Below, piece by piece: positions 1 to 6,981 of a stretch of 56,108 nt of DNA. The translations under genes were made by a program, and so were the position numbers. The notes beneath the pieces are model-generated. The model searched no databases. It saw nothing but the letters and a program-made list of their open reading frames with translations, and was not told the DNA's origin. Each line of letters opens with the position of its first letter. The stretch's first letter is position 1. The stretch is from Aneurinibacillus tyrosinisolvens (GTDB lineage Bacteria; Bacillota; Bacilli; Aneurinibacillales; Aneurinibacillaceae). The stretch covers positions 1-56,108 of the forward strand of contig NZ_BBWZ01000033.1 of the NCBI RefSeq assembly GCF_001015055.1. Reading direction: 5' to 3'.

Positions 1-147
1 AATAAAACCATTGCCATTGTTGTTCTGCTAAAGGCAGGCACGTCCTGTGCCTAACGCAGAACCGCTAACATCCTGTTAGTGTCTTCTGATTCAGTTTTGA
101 AGGTGTAATGGAAAAGGCCTCTATCCGGCGTGGGTAGGGGCCTTTTT
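1..147 (+). ncRNA. 3-prime part of a structured transcript of unknown identity
   Basis: No convincing coding region is visible here. A 7-bp stem (22-28 with 56-62) encloses a 6-bp hairpin (36-41 with 47-52). A perfect 6-bp hairpin with a 3-base loop follows (65-70 with 74-79), and then an intrinsic terminator. The upstream end lies outside the window, so this may be the 3-prime UTR of an upstream gene or a free-standing small RNA. I could not match it to a named RNA family. Confidence 0.35.
112..147 (+). terminator. intrinsic terminator
   Basis: A 10-bp stem pairs 114-123 with 135-144 (one G-U pair) and is followed by a run of five T. It ends the transcript entering from the left edge. Confidence 0.8.
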
Positions 148-164
148 GTATTAGCAAAGTAAAA

Positions 165-316
165 GAACCGTAAGGTTCGTTAAACAAAAAAGACCGCAAT
201 TGTCTCCATCACCTAGCTACCCAGATGTTTTGCGGGCTCTGCTCGCAGGGAGATGGAGCGGACAGTTACCCCTTCTTCGCGGAGGGGAAAGGCAAGTAGA
301 CTGAACTCCCTTTTTT
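165..316 (+). repeat. dispersed structured repeat, copy 1 (5-prime part deleted)
   Basis: Positions 194-316 match 18083-18205 over 123 bases without gaps and with 9 differences. Both copies are preceded by a small hairpin with a GNRA-type loop (165-178 here) and an A-rich stretch. Relative to copy 2, about 65 bases are missing between the A-rich stretch and the core, so the 5-prime strand of the long closing stem is absent. The hairpin around the TTCGC loop (about 268-285) is kept, and its differences from copy 2 preserve pairing as G-U. The copy ends in CTCCC plus six T. It lies just after a terminator and just beyond the 3-prime end of the minus-strand gene at 323-883. Confidence 0.8.
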
Positions 317-322
317 CGCCCC

Positions 323-883
323 TCATCCAGAGGTAGAATACAGTCCAACTCCCTGACGTTCGTGTTTAATAATATAGTGGTTTCTTGCCTGTTTCCATTT
401 TTGTACGCGAAAAATTGTAACGATTCGAGGAATGCTAAGAGTAAGATGAAAACTGAGCAGTAAAAAACCATAGACTGGCTGCCACCACGCGGCTGCCAAC
501 AATCCCGCACCAATTCCGAAGCAGAAAAACAGCCACTCCATTTGCTGGTAATCAGAAATAGAAAGATGGTTTTTCGTCCGCCATCCTCCCCATGGGGATA
601 AAAGGGCATCTATATGCCAGCGAAAGGGAAGCGATGAGGTATAACAGTATAAGAAGAAGGAAACTCCTTGTAATACCCAAAGAATGACCAGATGGCCAAG
701 CGAATTTAAAATCGTTGCACTTGTTGCATAAAAATATTGCTTGGCTACAACAAACAGTCCAACTAGCATGAGGAGTTGAAGTAAAATCATCGGAAGTCCC
801 CACCGGTACCGGTAATGGAGCGTATAGCTATATATCGTTGCGTCTTTGTTAGCCTGTCCTTTTTTTGTTTTCTTTTCTGCCAC
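323..883 (-). CDS. small integral membrane protein, unknown function
   Basis: This 186-residue protein starts at a GTG (881-883). It has a basic, Lys-rich N-terminus (about residues 1-13) and three or four hydrophobic segments (roughly residues 29-50, 62-82, 117-135 and 136-155). A basic C-terminal tail follows the last one. I do not recognise a family. The tryptophan- and aromatic-rich loop around residues 87-102 contains a WHIDALLSPWGGWR stretch that might help to identify orthologues. It is transcribed away from the neighbouring dehydrogenase-like gene. The dispersed repeat lies immediately downstream of its stop codon. Codon use and amphipathic layout look like a real gene, but no function can be inferred. 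Confidence 0.6.
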   Translation of the reverse strand: MAEKKTKKGQANKDATIYSYTLHYRYRWGLPMILLQLLMLVGLFVVAKQYFYATSATILNSLGHLVILWVLQGVSFFLYCYTSSLPFRWHIDALLSPWGGWRTKNHLSISDYQQMEWLFFCFGIGAGLLAAAWWQPVYGFLLLSFHLTLSIPRIVTIFRVQKWKQARNHYIIKHERQGVGLYSTSG

Positions 884-913
884 GATGAATCGAACCTTTC
901 TCTACCCAATTTT

Positions 914-925
914 TCTCTATAGAGA
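914..925. promoter_or_regulatory. 12-bp perfect palindrome in a divergent intergenic region
   Basis: The sequence TCTCTATAGAGA is a perfect palindrome between the minus-strand membrane-protein gene and the plus-strand gene at 984. Its position suits an operator or promoter core for the minus-strand gene. No clear -35/-10 pair is visible, so this is only suggestive. Confidence 0.25.
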
Positions 926-983
926 CATTATGCCATAAACCAAAGCAGGCAGGTATGCATTTGTAGCACGCGAGGTGAAAAAG

Positions 984-2090
984 TTGAAAAACACAAACAG
1001 GTGGGGAATTATCGGCCAAAATGCTACGGCGCAAAAACTGGCGGCCTTTCTTTTTGCGCACGGACAAGAAGTGGTACATAATGAGAGCAGCGAAAAAATA
1101 TTAACCGTCCTGGATCAAAAAATGCCCGCAGTCAATTATATTGTTTATGCAGCACATAAACATGCCGCACAATTCTGGGAAGAAATCGAGCAATGGATTC
1201 TGTCTGTCTCCAAATGTACAACAATGCCATCCGTTTTTCTTATATCCACTCCATTCCCCCCGGGTACGGCAGACCAGCTTTCGAACCTCTTTCAAGAAAA
1301 AAAGATGCCAATGACTGTCATCAATTTTCCCGCCTTTCTACTGCCCGTTGAACCAAAGGATAGCGAGCCTCCTGCGGGCCTGGTTTTTGGCATCCCGGAA
1401 GAAGAGCGGCCGGCTGTCCGCAGCTTCCGTCGTGTTGTCTCTCATTTCTCGCCTCCCATTTTGTTTATGACAAGGTATGAGGCGGAGGTTCTCATCCACT
1501 TTGCCGCGCTCTATAAAGCAGAAAAAAAACATTATTATGATAAACTGATGGTTTACTGTGAAGCCAGTGGGTGTGACGCCGTTACTATACATAGGGGAAT
1601 CGGACTGCACCCGAAAATCGGACAGGATAGCGGCTATAAGAAAATACGGCCTGCGAGCTGGGTTGGCGACCAGGTAATAAACTATGTTGTGCCTGCAAGG
1701 AGGGAAGGAACCGTGCCGACTCTTTGCATTTGGAATGATATGGAGAATGAAACTGAAAAGGAAATGGTAGGACAATTGCAGCAATGGGGCTGCCGTTTTC
1801 AACAATATTATCCTCATAAGCAAAATCCGAAAACCTCACAATCTGTGCTTTATGATAACAAATGGGAAGCGGTAAATAATGCCGATGCGGTTCTCATCCT
1901 TTCCAATTCCCCCGCTTTTTCTAGCATAAAAGTGAAAGAATGGCAGCTGCAAAAGGAAAGAATGAAGCACCCTCTCATTATCGATTTGTGTAACTCATAC
2001 GAGCCTAATGAACTTGAAATCGCAGGCTGCCAGTACATATCGCCCGGAAGAACTTCGAAAAACGTAACAAAATTGAATAAAAACACATAG
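984..2090 (+). CDS. degenerate UDP-glucose/GDP-mannose dehydrogenase-like protein
   Basis: The protein has about 368 residues. TTG at 984 is preferred because GAGGTG lies six bases upstream; GTG at 975 is an alternative. The three-domain layout of nucleotide-sugar dehydrogenases is recognisable. There is an N-terminal Rossmann-like start (RWGIIGQNATAQKLAAFL), and a central helical region containing GIGLHPKIG, which resembles the GIGLDPRIG segment of UDP-glucose dehydrogenases. The C-terminal UDP-binding-like domain contains NADAVLILSNSPAF and a final YISPGR. The catalytic cysteine motif (GGxCFPKD in active enzymes) should follow GIGLHPKIG but is replaced by a stretch without cysteine. The NAD loop is also non-canonical. 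I infer a non-catalytic paralogue. A candidate sigma-F promoter for csfB lies within its 3-prime end. Confidence 0.7.
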   Translation: MKNTNRWGIIGQNATAQKLAAFLFAHGQEVVHNESSEKILTVLDQKMPAVNYIVYAAHKHAAQFWEEIEQWILSVSKCTTMPSVFLISTPFPPGTADQLSNLFQEKKMPMTVINFPAFLLPVEPKDSEPPAGLVFGIPEEERPAVRSFRRVVSHFSPPILFMTRYEAEVLIHFAALYKAEKKHYYDKLMVYCEASGCDAVTIHRGIGLHPKIGQDSGYKKIRPASWVGDQVINYVVPARREGTVPTLCIWNDMENETEKEMVGQLQQWGCRFQQYYPHKQNPKTSQSVLYDNKWEAVNNADAVLILSNSPAFSSIKVKEWQLQKERMKHPLIIDLCNSYEPNELEIAGCQYISPGRTSKNVTKLNKNT

Positions 2091-2104
2091 AATAGGGAAT
2101 CATT
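2075..2104 (+). promoter_or_regulatory. candidate sigma-F promoter of csfB
   Basis: GAATA at 2075-2079 is followed after exactly 15 bases by GGGAATCATT at 2095-2104. The sigma-F consensus is GYWTA-N15-GGNRANANTW, so there is one mismatch in each half. csfB is sigma-F-transcribed in B. subtilis, which supports the call. Confidence 0.5.
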
Positions 2105-2133
2105 GTAAGTAAAAAGGTAAGGGTGATAATCAA

Positions 2134-2316
2134 ATGGAGCGGGACAACCACAGTTGTATTGTATGCGGGAAAGAAGGAACGGACGGCATCTCTATTTTTG
2201 ATTGTTTTGTCTGCCGAAACTGTGAGCAGGAAATGGTCACCACGGATGCGAGAGACGATAGATATTTATTCTTTATTAATCAAATGCGGAAAATCTGGCT
2301 AAAGCAAAACGCCTGA
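2134..2316 (+). CDS. csfB: anti-sigma factor Gin (CsfB)
   Basis: The protein has 60 residues. Two CxxC pairs (CIVC near residue 8 and CRNC near residue 27) form the zinc-binding core of the Gin family, followed by EMV.TD...Y.F....RKIW, typical of the family. In B. subtilis Gin inhibits sigma-G in the forespore until engulfment is finished, and sigma-E in the mother cell at late times. The start is supported by an AAGG/AGGG-type site about 12-18 bases upstream. The gene is monocistronic, with a candidate sigma-F promoter upstream and a strong terminator directly after the stop. Its position before yaaO and tmk is the same as in B. subtilis. Confidence 0.92.
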   Translation: MERDNHSCIVCGKEGTDGISIFDCFVCRNCEQEMVTTDARDDRYLFFINQMRKIWLKQNA

Positions 2317-2350
2317 CCCTTCTTGTTAAAAAAGAAGGGTTTTCTTTTTG
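2316..2350 (+). terminator. intrinsic terminator of csfB
   Basis: A perfect 9-bp stem pairs 2316-2324 with 2332-2340 and is followed by a T-rich tail interrupted by one C. Confidence 0.85.
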
Positions 2351-2406
2351 CCCTCTATTTGTGGGAGAATAAAGCTATCATCATTATCGAGAGGGGATAC
2401 CATTCA

Positions 2407-3876
2407 GTGAACCAAAATCAGGCGCCGCTCTATGAAGCGCTTCTTACATATGAAAAAAAGAAAAACACATCCTTTCATGTTCCGGGCCATAAGGACGGCC
2501 GGGTATTTGATAGGGAAGGGAATTCCTATTTCAAGCCGCTTCTTGCTATTGACGGGACCGAAGTGGAAGGCTTGGATGATTTGCACCATCCGCTGGGGGC
2601 GATCGCAGAAGCACAGCAGCTGGCGGCGGAAGTTTTCGGAGCAGAGCAAACCTTTTTTCTCGTCGGCGGTTCAACAGCAGGGAACCTGGCGGCTGCTCTT
2701 ACCGTATGCAGCCCGGGAGATACGATTATTGTCCAGCGCAATGCCCATAAGTCGCTCATAAACGGATTGCTGCTGGCCGGAGCCCGGCCTGTCTTTATCT
2801 CTCCTAACATTGACGAAGAGACAGGCGCTGCGGCTGGCATAAGCCGCACACATATATATGAAGCCCTGCGCCGGTTCCCCACAGCGAAATCGGTTTGGAT
2901 TACGAACCCGAATTACTATGGAATGGGTGAAGATATTCGCGCAATCGCAGCCGAATGCCATCGTGTGGGCATCCCGCTTATTGTCGATGAGGCGCATGGC
3001 GCCCACTTTGGACAAATTGATATTGTGCCTGCCTCTGCCCTCTCCTCGGGCGCCGATCTTGTCATTCAATCCACGCATAAAATGCTGACAGCGATGACGA
3101 TGGCTTCTATGCTGCACGTACAGGGAAACATTGTGGACCGCAGACGGCTTGCTTCCGCGCTTTCTATGGTTCAATCAAGCAGCCCTTCCTACCCGCTAAT
3201 GGCGTCGCTTGATTTAGCGCGGCGTCATCTTGCCACTGAAGGAAAGGTGCTATTAAGACAGACGGTGGAGCGGCTGAAGAAAATAAAGAAAGAGATTCGA
3301 AGCAAACTATGCACTCTCTCTATTTATGAGAAAAATTCATCCGTATACAGCCAGGATCCATTAAAATGGGTTGTTACAATCAAGCACCCGGCGGTTACCG
3401 GCTATCAGCTGCTTGATTGGTTTGGGGAATTAGGCTGTGTTGCTGAAATGGCGGATACGCGAAACATGGTGCTCGCTTTTTCAACGAATACATCAGAAGA
3501 AGAATTAAACCATTTAAGCAAGGCTCTCTATACACTTGACCAAAAACTACAGCACTCCACCCTGCCAGCCGATTTATCCCAGCCTTCCTATACACCGATG
3601 TTTTCCCAGCCGGGTACGCTATTCCAGCCGAATATTTCGCTGCAGGAAGCTTTTTACCGCCCCAAAAAAACCATAGCTGTGGCTGAAAGCGTAGGAGAAT
3701 ACAGTGGAGAGATGGTTATCCCATACCCGCCGGGTATCCCACTGCTCATACCGGGTGAGAGGATAACACCTGAGCATCTTCTTGCTATTGAAGCGATAAA
3801 GCTGGCGGGTGGTTTTTTTCAGGGAGCATCGGATGAACGAGTAAACGATATACAGGTGCTTGCAGAGATTGAGTAG
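2407..3876 (+). CDS. yaaO: Orn/Lys/Arg decarboxylase family protein (YaaO type)
   Basis: The protein has 489 residues and belongs to the PLP-dependent fold-type I basic amino acid decarboxylases. The GTG start at 2407 is preceded by GAGAGGGG. Visible motifs are HVPGHKDG near the N-terminus, the glycine-rich GGSTAGN segment, the DEAHGAH motif, and STHKMLTAMTM carrying the PLP-binding lysine. The C-terminal domain ends in the YPPGIPLLIPGE segment typical of the family. Length fits the short bacterial YaaO/SpeA-like members. The substrate (arginine, lysine or ornithine) cannot be told from sequence alone. It lies between csfB and tmk, as in B. subtilis. Confidence 0.85.
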   Translation: MNQNQAPLYEALLTYEKKKNTSFHVPGHKDGRVFDREGNSYFKPLLAIDGTEVEGLDDLHHPLGAIAEAQQLAAEVFGAEQTFFLVGGSTAGNLAAALTVCSPGDTIIVQRNAHKSLINGLLLAGARPVFISPNIDEETGAAAGISRTHIYEALRRFPTAKSVWITNPNYYGMGEDIRAIAAECHRVGIPLIVDEAHGAHFGQIDIVPASALSSGADLVIQSTHKMLTAMTMASMLHVQGNIVDRRRLASALSMVQSSSPSYPLMASLDLARRHLATEGKVLLRQTVERLKKIKKEIRSKLCTLSIYEKNSSVYSQDPLKWVVTIKHPAVTGYQLLDWFGELGCVAEMADTRNMVLAFSTNTSEEELNHLSKALYTLDQKLQHSTLPADLSQPSYTPMFSQPGTLFQPNISLQEAFYRPKKTIAVAESVGEYSGEMVIPYPPGIPLLIPGERITPEHLLAIEAIKLAGGFFQGASDERVNDIQVLAEIE

Positions 3877-3929
3877 CAGCATTCTTTGTTTATACATAAG
3901 CTAAAATTTGCGAGGAATTATTATGAAAT

Positions 3930-3969
3930 AGGCATAGTCCCCTTGCACTGGTCAGGAAGCCTTTTTTTG
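3930..3969 (+). terminator. weak hairpin with T-tract after yaaO
   Basis: An AGGC/GCCT outer stem (3930-3933 with 3959-3962) and a short inner CCT/AGG pairing are followed by seven T. The stem is imperfect, so this is a weak terminator candidate between yaaO and tmk. Confidence 0.35.
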
Positions 3970-4009
3970 ACTATGATTAACAGCATAAGCCATAAGGGAG
4001 GACTGTTCG

Positions 4010-4636
4010 TTGAGAGGTTGTTTTATTACATTAGAGGGTGGAGATGGAGCTGGTAAATCTTCACTGATTAAATATATTGTGGAATACTTTGAGAAAGAGT
4101 CCGTCAATTTTATTGAAACGAGGGAGCCGGGCGGAATTTCAATCGCGGAACAAATCCGCTCTGTTATTCTAGATAGGAAGAATACGGAGATGGACGGCCG
4201 AACCGAGGCGCTGCTCTACGCGGCCGCCCGCAGGCAGCATCTGGTTGAGAGAGTACTTCCGGCTCTGGAAAGCGGCAAAGTCGTGTTGTGCGACCGGTTT
4301 GTTGACAGCAGTTTAGCATACCAGGGATATGCAAGAGGGCTGGGGATAGAAGAGGTATTTTCCATCAATCAATTTGCGATTGAGAACTGTATGCCTGATC
4401 TAACCATCTATCTTGATATCGAACCTGAGGCCGGACTGGCAAGAATTAACGCTGCGAAAGAAAGGGAGATAAACCGGCTGGATCTGGAGGAATTGAACTT
4501 TCACCACAATGTTCGAAAAGGATACTTTCAGTTGCTCAAGATGTTCCCTGAAAGAATCGTTAAGGTGGACGCGAGTCGTTCTCTTGAGCATGTATTTGAA
4601 GAAGTAAAAACTATTTTGGAACAACGAGTGTTGTAG
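4010..4636 (+). CDS. tmk: thymidylate kinase
   Basis: The protein has 208 residues and phosphorylates dTMP to dTDP in the cytosol for DNA synthesis. The P-loop GGDGAGKSS spans about residues 10-18. TREPGG follows near residue 37, and the DRFVDSSLAYQG motif lies near residue 95. A basic lid follows. The TTG start at 4010 has an AGGGAGG site eight bases upstream and agrees with the N-terminus of the family. It opens the replication-linked group that runs through yaaR, holB, ricT and yabA. Here a potassium-channel regulator gene separates it from yaaR. Confidence 0.96.
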   Translation: MRGCFITLEGGDGAGKSSLIKYIVEYFEKESVNFIETREPGGISIAEQIRSVILDRKNTEMDGRTEALLYAAARRQHLVERVLPALESGKVVLCDRFVDSSLAYQGYARGLGIEEVFSINQFAIENCMPDLTIYLDIEPEAGLARINAAKEREINRLDLEELNFHHNVRKGYFQLLKMFPERIVKVDASRSLEHVFEEVKTILEQRVL

Positions 4637-4759
4637 ACAGAACAGGCAGCTGTTCTTGGCACTGTAACGGAGGATTGATTGTCCATAGTGATATACAAAG
4701 CCGCGTTTGTGGAAATAGTGATCGTATAAAGAGAAACTTACAAGGAGCATACAAAAACT

Positions 4760-5416
4760 ATGGAAAATAACTCATTTGCGGTGATTGGACTCGGCCGTTT
4801 TGGTTCAAGTGTGACGGAACACCTGCACACGATGGGCTATGAAGTGATGGCAATTGATGAAAATGAAGAGAGAGTGCAGGAGAACTCATCCATCTCTACC
4901 TATGCTGTTCAGGCCGATACAACGGACGAAGATGCATTGAGGGAAATCGGAATCCGCAATTTTGATGTAGTCGTTGTAGCCATTGGTGTTGATATTCAGG
5001 CAAGCATTCTAACGACGCTTATTTTAAAAGAACTGGGGGTAAAACGTATCGTTGCAAAAGCACAAAACCAGCGGCATGGCCAGGTGCTGTACAAGGTAGG
5101 TGCTGATAAAGTGGTCTTTCCTGAGCGGGACATGGGGCTGCGGGTCGCCCACAACCTCGTTTCCCAGAACGTTCTGGACTTTGTTGAGCTTGCAGAAGAT
5201 TATAGTATTGCAGAAGTAGCTGCCTCAGAAAAAATGCAGGGGAAAAACCTGATTGAACTGGATATCCGGGCTCGTTACGGGGTAAACGTTATGGCGATCA
5301 AGAGCGGAAACGATTTTAATATTGCGCCCAATCCGGAAGATACGGTGCAGGAAGGGGATATTTTTGTTGTTATCGGCCATAACACGGATTTGAAGCGGTT
5401 TGAAGAAGAGATATAA
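4760..5416 (+). CDS. KtrA/KtrC-like potassium uptake regulatory subunit (RCK protein)
   Basis: The protein has 218 residues. An RCK_N Rossmann domain (about 1-120) with the nucleotide motif GLGRFGSS at residues 10-16 is followed by an RCK_C domain (about 135-218). Family members are cytosolic rings that gate Ktr membrane subunits; ATP/ADP bind the first domain, and c-di-AMP binds the RCK_C domain in several Firmicutes. A good ribosome site (AAGGAG) precedes the ATG. No KtrB/KtrD membrane partner is adjacent, as with the orphan ktrC of B. subtilis. In B. subtilis the c-di-AMP receptor gene darA (yaaQ) lies between tmk and yaaR, and here this gene takes that place. Confidence 0.88.
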   Translation: MENNSFAVIGLGRFGSSVTEHLHTMGYEVMAIDENEERVQENSSISTYAVQADTTDEDALREIGIRNFDVVVVAIGVDIQASILTTLILKELGVKRIVAKAQNQRHGQVLYKVGADKVVFPERDMGLRVAHNLVSQNVLDFVELAEDYSIAEVAASEKMQGKNLIELDIRARYGVNVMAIKSGNDFNIAPNPEDTVQEGDIFVVIGHNTDLKRFEEEI

Positions 5417-5424
5417 TGGAAATC

Positions 5425-5460
5425 CCTCTAGGAAATTAACTCCTAGAGGTTTATTTTTTT
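5425..5460 (+). terminator. intrinsic terminator after the RCK gene
   Basis: A perfect 8-bp stem pairs 5425-5432 with 5442-5449 and is followed by a T-rich tail (5450-5460). Confidence 0.8.
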
Positions 5461-5527
5461 GTATTGTATAATTGATAGAATACAAATTTGCTAATTGAAA
5501 AGCATTATTTAGAAGAGGGTGATTTCG

Positions 5528-5968
5528 GTGCGTATCGGAGAAAATATGCCGATTGATAAAACGCCGGGCATTGAACCGAAGCAAAAGGTTCTCCCCCAGT
5601 ATGTTGACTTTGATGAAGTCATGCACAGCAGAAGCCGGCAGCTTGATGTCGATAATTTTAATAAATTGATTGAGAAAATCGATATGCAGGGAGAGCGCCT
5701 TGCCCGCTCCCGCACGATTAAAGATTTAAAGGAATATAAATCACTCGTAAAAAATTTCATGGAAGAAGCCGTCAAAAACGGGGTAGCCATGGAAGAGCGC
5801 CACGGATTCAGCCGCCGCGGGCGCAGCAAGGTATACAAAATTATTACTGAGGTAGATAAGAAACTCACGGATGTTACGAACGCGGTCATCGATAAGGAGC
5901 AGAAAGCGATTAATATCCTTGATACAATTGGGGAAATTAAAGGTTTGCTTGTTAATATGTACATGTAA
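5528..5968 (+). CDS. yaaR: YaaR family protein (DUF327)
   Basis: The protein has 146 residues. GTG at 5528 follows AAGAGGGTGATTT and fits the family N-terminus. It is predicted to be soluble, mostly helical and strongly charged, with the family segment RSRTIKDLKEYKSLVKNFM near the middle. A conserved basic RRGRSKVYKIITEVDKKL stretch follows. Its molecular role is not established. Genomic linkage to tmk and holB is conserved in many Bacillales and suggests a role around DNA replication, but that is inference. A TATAAT-like box (about 5465-5470) upstream may serve as its own promoter after the preceding terminator. Confidence 0.85.
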   Translation: MRIGENMPIDKTPGIEPKQKVLPQYVDFDEVMHSRSRQLDVDNFNKLIEKIDMQGERLARSRTIKDLKEYKSLVKNFMEEAVKNGVAMEERHGFSRRGRSKVYKIITEVDKKLTDVTNAVIDKEQKAINILDTIGEIKGLLVNMYM

Positions 5969-5984
5969 TTATTGAGAGAAAGAA

Positions 5985-6977
5985 GTGTGGGATAAAACGA
6001 TGTGGCAGGATTGCTTCGAACAAAAACAGGCGGCAGAATTTTTGCACCGCAGTTTGCGCAACAGTCGAATGGCCCATGCTTATTTGTTTAACGGAGCCAG
6101 AGGGGCCGGTAAGCGAAAAATGGCCCTGCAGCTGGCGAAGGCGATATTTTGTGTTAAGAGAGACGGAGACAGTTGCGAGGTATGCGACAATTGCCGCAGA
6201 ATCACGAATGGAAACCATCCGGATGTTCACTGGATCGCACCCGAAGGAGCAAGAATAAAGATTAAGCAAATAGAAGATTTGCAGAAAGAATTCTCTTATC
6301 GGGCCGTGGAATCCAATCATAAAGTGTATGTTATGGAAGAGGCCGATAAAATGACAGGGGAGGCGGCCAACCGCCTTCTCAAATTTCTTGAAGAACCTCC
6401 GCAGGGGGTTGTTGCTGTCCTTCTAACAGAGCAAATAAACAGCATCCTGCCTACCATTCTTTCCCGCTGCCAGATTATCACGCTCGCAGCTCCCATGGAA
6501 GAAACCGTGGCGGCACAGCTAATAGAAGAAGGAATAAAGCCGGGTCTGGCCCGGACAGCCGCAAGAATCTCGAGCGGTCTGGATGAAGCTCGCGAACTTT
6601 GTCAAGCAGAATGGTTTGCGCAGTTGAGAAATCTAATGATACAATTGAGTGAGGATATAATGGAGAGGGGCACGTATGCCCTGATTACCATTCATGATAA
6701 ACTTCTCAAACACGAGAAAGCATCTGACAAAATCGACCTGTTTCTTGACCTCCTATTGCTTTGGTTCCGTGACTTACTGCTTTTTTTACTGGGACGGGAA
6801 TCCCAGATAACGAATAATGATCAGATGGAGACCATTCAGAAACAGGCAATGCGCATGAGTCAGCGTAAGCTTGTTAACGGAATGGGGACAATCCTGGTAA
6901 CGAAAAACAGGTTAGCGCACTATGCCAACCTTCAGTTATCCTTGGAAGATATGGTACTTCGTCTGCAGGAGGGATAA
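5985..6977 (+). CDS. holB: DNA polymerase III delta-prime subunit
   Basis: The protein has 330 residues and is the delta-prime (HolB-type) clamp-loader subunit, working with HolA and DnaX to load the beta clamp. The AAA+ N-terminal domain shows a degenerate P-loop (NGARGAGKRKMA) and a four-cysteine zinc-binding region ending in CEVCDNCRR. VMEEADKMTGEAANRLLKFLEEPP (quoted here only as the VMEEADKM Walker B region and KFLEEPP) and the SRCQ sensor segment follow. GTG at 5985 is used as start; ATG at 6000 is an alternative. It lies 16 bases after yaaR and ends four bases before ricT, so an operon is likely. Confidence 0.93.
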   Translation: MWDKTMWQDCFEQKQAAEFLHRSLRNSRMAHAYLFNGARGAGKRKMALQLAKAIFCVKRDGDSCEVCDNCRRITNGNHPDVHWIAPEGARIKIKQIEDLQKEFSYRAVESNHKVYVMEEADKMTGEAANRLLKFLEEPPQGVVAVLLTEQINSILPTILSRCQIITLAAPMEETVAAQLIEEGIKPGLARTAARISSGLDEARELCQAEWFAQLRNLMIQLSEDIMERGTYALITIHDKLLKHEKASDKIDLFLDLLLLWFRDLLLFLLGRESQITNNDQMETIQKQAMRMSQRKLVNGMGTILVTKNRLAHYANLQLSLEDMVLRLQEG

Positions 6978-6981
6978 CATT

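Noticed and set aside
4637..4759. c-di-AMP (ydaO-type) riboswitch before the RCK gene
   Set aside because: The gap is only 123 bases and none of the conserved riboswitch segments can be seen.
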